From Clostridia bacterium (GTDB lineage: Bacteria > Bacillota > Clostridia > Oscillospirales > Acutalibacteraceae), in assembly GCA_017623575.1 (NCBI GenBank), contig JAGAOS010000029.1:1-64000 (forward strand): 64,000 bases of DNA. The letters are read 5' to 3'. The position numbers and the translations under genes are program-made. Positions 58,099 through 64,000 of this stretch are shown one piece after another. The notes beneath the pieces were generated by a model. The model searched no databases. It saw only the letters and a list, made by a program, of their open reading frames with translations, and had not been told where the DNA came from. How positions within the stretch are numbered: the stretch's first letter is position 1; each line of letters starts with the position of its first letter.

Positions 58099-59838
58099 AT
58101 GAAAACTTTGATGCTGGGTAACGAAGCGGTTGCCCGCGGTCTTTATGAGGCAGGATGCAGCTTTGTATCCAGCTATCCCGGTACCCCCAGTACCGAAATT
58201 ACCGAATATATTGCAAAATACAGTGAGGTCTATGCCGAGTGGGCACCCAATGAAAAGGTTGCTATGGAATCTGCATTTGGAGCGGCTTTGGCAGGTAAAA
58301 GAAGCTTTTGCGGTATGAAGCATGTTGGTCTTAATGTTGCCGCCGACCCTCTTTTTACCATTTCATATACAGGCGTAAACGCAGGTATGGTTATTGCCGT
58401 TGCAGATGATGCAGGTATGCACTCTTCCCAGAATGAGCAGGATTCCCGCCATTATGCATTAAGCTCTAAAATTCCTATGCTGGAGCCTGCCGATTCGGCT
58501 GAGGCTATTGCCTTTACCAAGCTTGCTTACGAGCTTTCAGAAAAATTTGATACACCCGTATTGCTTAAAATGTGTACCCGCGTTTCCCACTCTCAAAGCG
58601 TTGTAGAGCCGGGGGATAGGGTAGAGGTAAGCAAGCCTTATGAGAAAAATCCAAGCAAATACATAATGATGCCCGGCAACGCAAAGCTTAAGCATCCCGT
58701 TGTTGAGGCTCGAACAAAGGCGCTTACCGAGTATGCCGAAACCGCTCCCGTAAATGTAATTGAAAAGGGCGAAAGCAACAAGATGGGTATTATTACCTCA
58801 TCCACCTCTTATCAGTATGTTAAAGAGGTTTTTGGCGATAAATACCCCGTTTATAAATTGGGTCTTATCTGGCCTATGCCCGAAAAGGCAATCTTAGATT
58901 TTGCCGACTCTGTTGAGGAATTAGTTGTTGTTGAGGAGCTTGATGCCTTCATTGAAACCCACTTAAAAAACTTAGGATTAAATCCCAAGGGCAAGGAGAT
59001 TTTCTCTAACATTGGCGAAATTAGTCAGAATATGGTTGCCGAAAAGTTTGGCGTTAATACCGAGGTTGGCGCTAAAATAGATGCCGTTATTCCTAACCGC
59101 CCTCCCGTTATGTGCGCAGGCTGTCCCCACCGTGGACTTTTCTATACACTTGCTAAAAATAAGGTAACCGTTATGGGTGATATCGGCTGCTATACCTTAG
59201 GCGCAGTGCCGCCCCTTAACGCTATTGATGCCGTTGTTTGTATGGGCGCATCCATTTCAGGACTTCACGGCTTTAACAAGGCAAACGGTGGCGAAAGCGA
59301 TTCAAAATCGGTTGCAGTTATAGGTGATTCTACCTTTATGCATTCAGGTATTACCGGTCTTGTTAATATCGCTTATAACAGCTCTAATTCTACCGTTATT
59401 ATTTTAGATAACTCCATAACAGGTATGACAGGTCATCAGCAAAACCCCACCACAGGCTATAATTTAAAGGGCGATCCCGCATCAAAAATTGATTTAGAAG
59501 CTCTTTGTAAATCGGTTGGTATAAGCCGTGTTCGTGTGGTTGACCCTTACGACCTTGCCGAATGTGATGCCGCTATTAAAGAGGAGCTTGCAGCAGAGGA
59601 GCCTTCGGTTATTATCTCCCGTCGCCCCTGCGCACTGCTCAAATATGTTAAACATAACAAGCCCTTGTTTGTTGACAAGGATAAATGTAAGAGCTGTAAA
59701 ATGTGTATGAAGATTGGTTGCCCCGCCATTAGTATGAAGGACGGTAAAGCCGTTATTGATGCTACACTCTGTACAGGTTGCGGAGTATGTGAGCAGCTTT
59801 GTAAGTTTGATGCCTTAAAGGCTCCTGCGGAGGTGTAA
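58099..59838 (+). CDS. iorA: Indolepyruvate:ferredoxin oxidoreductase, alpha subunit
   Basis: 579 residues, the fused large subunit. An N-terminal pyrimidine-binding part (GNEAVARGLYEAGCSFVSSYPGTPSTE), a thiamine-diphosphate-binding part with CAGCPHRGLF (about 336), VMGDIGCYTLG and GDSTFMHSGITGL, and at the C-terminus two [4Fe-4S] clusters (CKSCKMCMKIGCP and CTGCGVCEQLC). The enzyme interconverts aryl-pyruvate plus CoA with aryl-acetyl-CoA plus CO2, using ferredoxin. The reaction is reversible. The GGAGG ribosome site is clear. Confidence 0.96.
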   Translation: MKTLMLGNEAVARGLYEAGCSFVSSYPGTPSTEITEYIAKYSEVYAEWAPNEKVAMESAFGAALAGKRSFCGMKHVGLNVAADPLFTISYTGVNAGMVIAVADDAGMHSSQNEQDSRHYALSSKIPMLEPADSAEAIAFTKLAYELSEKFDTPVLLKMCTRVSHSQSVVEPGDRVEVSKPYEKNPSKYIMMPGNAKLKHPVVEARTKALTEYAETAPVNVIEKGESNKMGIITSSTSYQYVKEVFGDKYPVYKLGLIWPMPEKAILDFADSVEELVVVEELDAFIETHLKNLGLNPKGKEIFSNIGEISQNMVAEKFGVNTEVGAKIDAVIPNRPPVMCAGCPHRGLFYTLAKNKVTVMGDIGCYTLGAVPPLNAIDAVVCMGASISGLHGFNKANGGESDSKSVAVIGDSTFMHSGITGLVNIAYNSSNSTVIILDNSITGMTGHQQNPTTGYNLKGDPASKIDLEALCKSVGISRVRVVDPYDLAECDAAIKEELAAEEPSVIISRRPCALLKYVKHNKPLFVDKDKCKSCKMCMKIGCPAISMKDGKAVIDATLCTGCGVCEQLCKFDALKAPAEV

Positions 59839-59841
59839 TTT

Positions 59842-60417
59842 ATGCAAACTAAAAATGTAATGATAGTTGGCGTAGGCGGTCAGGGTAGCCTTCTTGCCTC
59901 AAAGCTTTTAGGTAAGCTATTGCTCACCAAGGGCTATGATATTAAGGTATCAGAGGTTCACGGTATGAGCCAGCGCGGTGGTAGCGTTGTAACCTATGTC
60001 CGCTTTGGAGATAAGGTTTATTCGCCTATTATTGATAAGGGTGAGGCAGATTTCATTGTTTCTTTTGAAATGCTGGAGGCCGCCCGTTATACCGAGTTTT
60101 TAAAGCCGGGCGGTAAAATAATTGCAAACACCCAGCAGATAAATCCAATGCCCGTTATTACAGGCGCTCAGGAATACCCCGAAGCTTTAAGTGAAAAAAT
60201 CAAAGCGGCGGGTATTGACCTTGTAGCAGTGGATGCGCTTTCTCTTGCTGAGGAGGCAGGCTCCGCCAAGGCTGTAAATATAGTGCTTATGGGTATTCTT
60301 TCTAAGTATTTTGATTTCACCGAGGATGAGTGGAATAAAGCCATTGAAAGCAGTGTTCCCCCTAAATTCCTTGAGCTTAATAAAAAAGCCTTTGCCCTTG
60401 GCAAAGCAATTGAATAA
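59842..60417 (+). CDS. iorB: Indolepyruvate:ferredoxin oxidoreductase, beta subunit
   Basis: 191 residues, the gamma-type domain that completes the IorA enzyme: VMIVGVGGQGSLLASKLLGKLL and KVSEVHGMSQRGGSVVTYVRFG are the standard motifs. Three bases separate it from iorA, as in most genomes. The pair forms the IorA2B2 complex in the cytoplasm. Confidence 0.96.
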   Translation: MQTKNVMIVGVGGQGSLLASKLLGKLLLTKGYDIKVSEVHGMSQRGGSVVTYVRFGDKVYSPIIDKGEADFIVSFEMLEAARYTEFLKPGGKIIANTQQINPMPVITGAQEYPEALSEKIKAAGIDLVAVDALSLAEEAGSAKAVNIVLMGILSKYFDFTEDEWNKAIESSVPPKFLELNKKAFALGKAIE

Positions 60418-60461
60418 ATTTTAAACGGCGAAAATATTTCGCCAAAGGAGTGCAAAAGTCA

Positions 60462-61760
60462 ATGAGCAATTATTATCAACCCGAAATTGAAACCGCCTCC
60501 CCCGAACAGATTCGTGAGTGGCAGAACGAGCGCCTTGTAAAGCAGATCAGACATGTTTGGTATAATGTGCCTTATTACCGCAAAAAGATGGAAGAAAAGG
60601 GCGTAACACCTGATGACATTAAAAGTGTGGACGACCTTAAAAAGCTTCCCTTTTTAACCAAGGACGATTTGCGTGAGGCTTATCCTTACGGACTTCTTGC
60701 AAAGCCCCTTTCAGACTGTGTAAGAATTCAGTCTACTTCGGGTACCACAGGTAAACGAGTTGTTGCCTTCTATACACAGCACGATATTGACCTTTGGGAG
60801 GATTGCTGTGCCCGTGCCATTTGTGCAGTAGGCGGCACTAAGGACGATGTTTGCCATGTTTCATACGGCTATGGTCTTTTTACAGGCGGCCCCGGTCTTA
60901 ACGGCGGCTCACACAAGGTTGGTTGCCTTACCCTTCCTATGTCATCGGGTAATACCGACCGTCAGCTTCAGTTTATGACCGACTTAGGCTCCACAATTAT
61001 CTGCTGTACTCCTTCCTATGCCGCATATTTGGCAGAGTCTATTCATGAGCAGGGTCTGCAGGATAAAATAAAGCTTAAAGCAGGTATCTTTGGTGCTGAG
61101 GCCTGGAGCGAGGATATGCGCCACGATATTGAAAATAAGCTCAACATCAAGGCATATGATATTTACGGACTCACCGAAATTTCCGGTCCCGGTGTATCCT
61201 TTGAGTGTGAGGCTCAAACCGGTATGCATGTTAATGAAGACCACTTTATTGCCGAGATTATCGACCCCGACACAGGCGAGGTTCTTCCTGATGGCACCAA
61301 GGGTGAGTTGGTATTCACCTGCATTACCAAGGAAGCCTTCCCGATGATTCGTTACCGTACCCGCGATATTTGCGTGCTCAGCCGCGAAAAATGCCCCTGC
61401 GGTCGTACCCATGTTAAAATGAGCAAGCCTATGGGCAGAAGTGACGATATGCTTATCATCAAGGGTGTTAATGTATTCCCCTCACAGATCGAAACCGTAC
61501 TTATTCAGCAGGGTTATCCCGCAAACTATCAGATTGTTGTTGACCGTGTTAATAATTCCGATACCTTAGAGGTTCTGGTTGAAATGACACCCGAAATATT
61601 CTCTGATTCTCTTGGTAAAATCACCGAGATGGAAAAATCCCTTGTTGCCGAGCTCAAAGCAATGCTTGGTATTTACGCCAAGGTTAAGCTTGTTGCACCC
61701 AAAACCATCGCCCGTAGTGAAGGCAAGGCAGTGCGCGTAATTGATAAGAGAAAAATTTAA
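60462..61760 (+). CDS. Phenylacetate-CoA ligase-like enzyme
   Basis: 432 residues. RIQSTSGTTGKRVVAFYTQHD is the ATP loop, IYGLTEISGPGVSFECE the adenylate motif, RYRTRDICVLSREKCPCGRTH a Cys-rich segment and MGRSDDMLIIKGVNVFPSQIE the hinge, all of the PaaK family. It makes aryl-acetyl-CoA from aryl acid, ATP and CoA, or the reverse with energy gain. The frame is open from a GTG at 60450 that lies inside the ribosome site, so the ATG at 60462 was chosen. Second ligase of the operon. Confidence 0.93.
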   Translation: MSNYYQPEIETASPEQIREWQNERLVKQIRHVWYNVPYYRKKMEEKGVTPDDIKSVDDLKKLPFLTKDDLREAYPYGLLAKPLSDCVRIQSTSGTTGKRVVAFYTQHDIDLWEDCCARAICAVGGTKDDVCHVSYGYGLFTGGPGLNGGSHKVGCLTLPMSSGNTDRQLQFMTDLGSTIICCTPSYAAYLAESIHEQGLQDKIKLKAGIFGAEAWSEDMRHDIENKLNIKAYDIYGLTEISGPGVSFECEAQTGMHVNEDHFIAEIIDPDTGEVLPDGTKGELVFTCITKEAFPMIRYRTRDICVLSREKCPCGRTHVKMSKPMGRSDDMLIIKGVNVFPSQIETVLIQQGYPANYQIVVDRVNNSDTLEVLVEMTPEIFSDSLGKITEMEKSLVAELKAMLGIYAKVKLVAPKTIARSEGKAVRVIDKRKI

Positions 61761-61776
61761 GTGGGAGGTCAAAATA

Positions 61777-62208
61777 ATGAGTGTTAATCAGATTTCAATT
61801 TTCCTTGAAAATAAAACAGGTCAGCTAGCCGAAATTACAGGTCTTTTAGCTGAAAACCACATTAACTTAAGGGCAATATCCATTGCCGAAACTGCCGATT
61901 ACGGTGTGCTTCGTATTATTGCAGATGATGCCGAAAAAGCAACCTCTGTTCTGCTTGCCCACGGAAACATCCTTTCAATGACTCCTGTTACGGTAGTAGC
62001 CGTTGAGGATAAGCCCGCAGGCCTTTCCGAGCTGCTTAGTCTTCTTTCTGACGGTGATGTTGCAATTGAGTATATGTATTCTCTCTTTACTCACCAAAAC
62101 GGCAAGGCTTATATGGTTTTCCGTATTGCCGATGAGGAAGGATTTACAAAGCTTTTGGCTTCCCACGGACTTACCCCTGCCACCGCCGAGGAGCTTAATT
62201 TAAAGTAA
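61777..62208 (+). CDS. Tandem ACT-domain amino-acid sensor protein
   Basis: 143 residues with two ACT repeats: VNQISIFLENKTGQLAEITGLLAENHINLRAISIAET and KPAGLSELLSLLSDGDVAIEYMYSLFT. The small family usually sits behind paaK/ior genes and probably binds an amino acid or product for feedback. Start at 61777 behind GGGAGGTC. Last gene of the operon, followed by a terminator. Confidence 0.9.
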   Translation: MSVNQISIFLENKTGQLAEITGLLAENHINLRAISIAETADYGVLRIIADDAEKATSVLLAHGNILSMTPVTVVAVEDKPAGLSELLSLLSDGDVAIEYMYSLFTHQNGKAYMVFRIADEEGFTKLLASHGLTPATAEELNLK

Positions 62209-62220
62209 TTCAATAATTTT

Positions 62221-62252
62221 AAAAAATCCGTTCTTTATAGAGCGGATTTTTT
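62221..62252 (+). terminator. Terminator of the ior operon
   Basis: AAAAAATCCG (62221-62230) pairs with CGGATTTTTT (62243-62252), and T-rich sequence follows. Confidence 0.88.
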
Positions 62253-62262
62253 GTTTTACTTA

Positions 62263-62291
62263 TTGCTTTTTTTGCTTTTCTATGCTATTAT
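62263..62291 (+). promoter_or_regulatory. Candidate promoter of the GH36-like gene
   Basis: TTGCTT (62263-62268), 17 bases, TATTAT (62286-62291), 40 bases before the ATG. Confidence 0.4.
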
Positions 62292-62331
62292 ATTATCGTT
62301 AATGTAAATACCTTTTTTCGGGGGCGATATA

Positions 62332-64000
62332 ATGTTTAAATTTATAAAGCAAAGCAATTCTGTTGACTTAATTAGTGAGGGATTTTGCCTTAAAAATCTT
62401 TCAATTACCGTAAAGGCTCAGGATAATACTGTTTACTCTCTGCCCATAACAAGGGTGGAGGATAACCTTATTTACGGTGTTGTTGATGAGGCAGAGGCAA
62501 CAGTAAAAATAAATGAAACAGACGGAATTTTAGCCCTTGTTGCAGAGGGCGGACTTATTCGTGACCGCTCTAAAAATCAGTTTTTTGATAATGCGGCAAC
62601 CAATCTGAATTCTCACGGTGCATTTTCCCTTACCTTTACCGAGGTTGAGGGGCTTAAATCCTATACCGCCAGTAATCTCACCGTTTTTTGGACGGTTAAT
62701 GATGTTATAGGCAGTAGCAATATTAAAGATATTGTGCCTAAAACTCAGGCAATTGTTTATGAGGGTAAGGATAATTACGGTATGCTTTTTGCAACCTGTG
62801 ATAAACAGTACAAAAGTATGTTTGAGGGTAGTGAAAATGGACTTTCGGTTACCCTTCAATCCTTTAAACGAGGTATGCTTAAGTTTTCTTCTGTTTTGTT
62901 CTTTGCCGCAGTAGATAATAACCCTTATCAGTTGCCCCAAAAGCTTGCCGCCCACGGTCTTGAGTTCTTGGGTAAAAAGGCGGCTGCAACAAATGAAAAA
63001 CGCTATCCCGAAATATTTGAATACCTTGGTTGGTGCAGTTGGGATGCCTTCCCCCTTTGCGTAACGCATCAAGGTATTTTGGATAAAATGGAAGAATTTA
63101 AAACAAAAAACATCCCCGTTCGTTGGGGTATTATAGATGATATGTGGTCCACTCTGGACGGCGAAAACAATAGGGCTTCAATGCACGACCGCAAGCTTAC
63201 AGATTTTAAAGCAGATCCCAAGCAGTTCCCAAATGGACTAAAAGCCGCTATTTCAGAGGTTAAGGAAAAATACGGTGTTAAAATTGGTATCTGGCATCCC
63301 TTTACGGGTTATTGGCATGGCTTTGACCCCGAAGGCGCAACCGCTAAAAATTATGCAAAATATCTTACCGAAAATGAGGATGGCAGACTTATTGTAAAGC
63401 CTACCGCTGAGGATATGTTCGGTTATCACAACGCATTTTATACCTATATTAAGGATGCAGGCGCAGACTTTGTTAAGGTGGATAACCAAAGCGCATTAGA
63501 GTGGTTTTACCGCAGTATGGGTACGGTAGGTGAAATAGCCACTGCTGTTCACACAGGTATTGAGGGCGCGGTAGGTCTTAATTTTGACGGAACCATTATT
63601 AACTGTATGGGTTGCGCTACCGAAAATATCTGGAATCGCCCCAACAGTGTGATAAACCGTTGTAGCGCTGACTTTTTACCCGAAAACAGAAAATGGTTTA
63701 TTGACCACATTATGCAGTGTACCTACACCTGCTATTTCTATTCGGGACTTTTTAAAGGCGATTTTGATATGTTCTGGACAGACGACGGTCAGGCGGTTAA
63801 AAACAGTGTTCTCCGTGCAATGAGCGGCGGCCCCGTTTATGTAAGTGATAAGGTTGGCAGAAGTGTTGCTGAAATAATTTTACCCCTTGCCCTTGCCGAC
63901 GGAAAAATTCTTCGTTGTAAAAATTCTGCAGTTCCTACCTATGATTGCCTTATTGCCGACCCCCGTACTACAGGTAAGGCTTACAAGGTGTGGAACGAAA
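62332..64000 (+). CDS. GH36/raffinose-synthase-like alpha-galactosidase, C-terminus outside the window
   Basis: 556 residues are visible, starting MFKFIKQSNSVD behind GGGGGCGAT; the frame runs off the right edge. An N-terminal beta-rich domain precedes a TIM barrel with YLGWCSWDAFPL (about 225), RWGIIDDMW, GVKIGIWHPFTGYWHG, the nucleophile motif KVDNQSALE (about 384) and the acid/base region NRCSADFLPEN (about 445). These match the Sip1/raffinose-synthase branch of GH36. There is no signal peptide, so imported galactosides would be cleaved or transferred in the cytoplasm. Confidence 0.88.
   Translation, partial: MFKFIKQSNSVDLISEGFCLKNLSITVKAQDNTVYSLPITRVEDNLIYGVVDEAEATVKINETDGILALVAEGGLIRDRSKNQFFDNAATNLNSHGAFSLTFTEVEGLKSYTASNLTVFWTVNDVIGSSNIKDIVPKTQAIVYEGKDNYGMLFATCDKQYKSMFEGSENGLSVTLQSFKRGMLKFSSVLFFAAVDNNPYQLPQKLAAHGLEFLGKKAAATNEKRYPEIFEYLGWCSWDAFPLCVTHQGILDKMEEFKTKNIPVRWGIIDDMWSTLDGENNRASMHDRKLTDFKADPKQFPNGLKAAISEVKEKYGVKIGIWHPFTGYWHGFDPEGATAKNYAKYLTENEDGRLIVKPTAEDMFGYHNAFYTYIKDAGADFVKVDNQSALEWFYRSMGTVGEIATAVHTGIEGAVGLNFDGTIINCMGCATENIWNRPNSVINRCSADFLPENRKWFIDHIMQCTYTCYFYSGLFKGDFDMFWTDDGQAVKNSVLRAMSGGPVYVSDKVGRSVAEIILPLALADGKILRCKNSAVPTYDCLIADPRTTGKAYKVWNE

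Noticed and set aside
1..64000. CRISPR arrays, tRNA or rRNA genes, prophage
   Set aside because: No regularly spaced repeats, no cloverleaf-like sequences, no rRNA segments and no phage structural genes were recognised by eye.

Overview
The window looks like a chromosomal piece of a low-GC Gram-positive anaerobe of the class Clostridia, probably a gut Oscillospirales/Ruminococcaceae-type organism. The signs are AT-rich intergenic DNA, strong AGGAGG-type ribosome sites, TTGACA/TATAAT promoters with 17-base spacing, two T-box leaders, a DnaD/DnaC replication pair, Firmicutes-style capsule genes (BY-kinase, PHP phosphatase, LCP ligase, LicD), a dockerin, ferredoxin-linked metabolism and no respiratory genes. 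No rRNA, tRNA or CRISPR array was seen.

Layout. 1-109: tail of an IS30-type transposase. 318-5857 (minus): a uronic-acid operon (GH2 uronidase, tagaturonate reductase, altronate dehydratase, beta-propeller protein). 6010-13397: an accessory stretch. It holds a C39-like peptidase, a DUF2716-like protein, a three-gene unknown operon divergent from its likely XRE repressor with a 24-bp palindromic operator between them, a DUF6809 protein, an XRE-like/zinc-ribbon/Ser-Thr kinase trio driven by a perfect consensus promoter, and a nucleoside-kinase-like plus ECF S-component pair. 13470-16788: a TraB/GumN lipoprotein and a glycoside-hydrolase-like protein. 17084-33775: a Wzx/Wzy-type exopolysaccharide locus with chain-length regulator, BY-kinase and phosphatase, LCP ligase, initiating transferase, glycosyltransferases, LicD, polymerase and flippase. 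It also carries a 1404-residue secreted phosphodiester glycosidase with wall-binding-like repeats and a dockerin. 33844-43300: housekeeping and small metabolic genes, including dnaD-dnaC, a T-box-controlled thrS, hydrolases, an acyltransferase and a phosphatase. 43510-47945: an OPT oligopeptide transporter, an orphan PqqD-like protein and an Fe-S/FMN/FAD oxidoreductase. 48158-52557: a secreted ricin-domain metalloprotease followed by two tandemly duplicated lipoproteins, then an 85-bp MITE-like element. 52901-62208: MarR and AraC regulators, then a T-box-led operon of acyl-CoA synthetase, sodium symporter, IorA, IorB, a phenylacetate-CoA-ligase-like enzyme and an ACT protein. 62332-end: start of a GH36/raffinose-synthase-like gene that leaves the window.

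The most interesting unit is the T-box-led ior operon. A T-box turns genes on when its tRNA is uncharged, and the specifier here reads best as UAC (Tyr). This suggests that indolepyruvate oxidoreductase and two CoA ligases work in the reductive direction, rebuilding aromatic amino acids from imported aryl acids, rather than degrading them. Other points worth following are the tandem-duplicated lipoproteins behind the metalloprotease, the two regulator islands at 8-12 kb, and the wall-directed phosphodiester glycosidase beside LicD.
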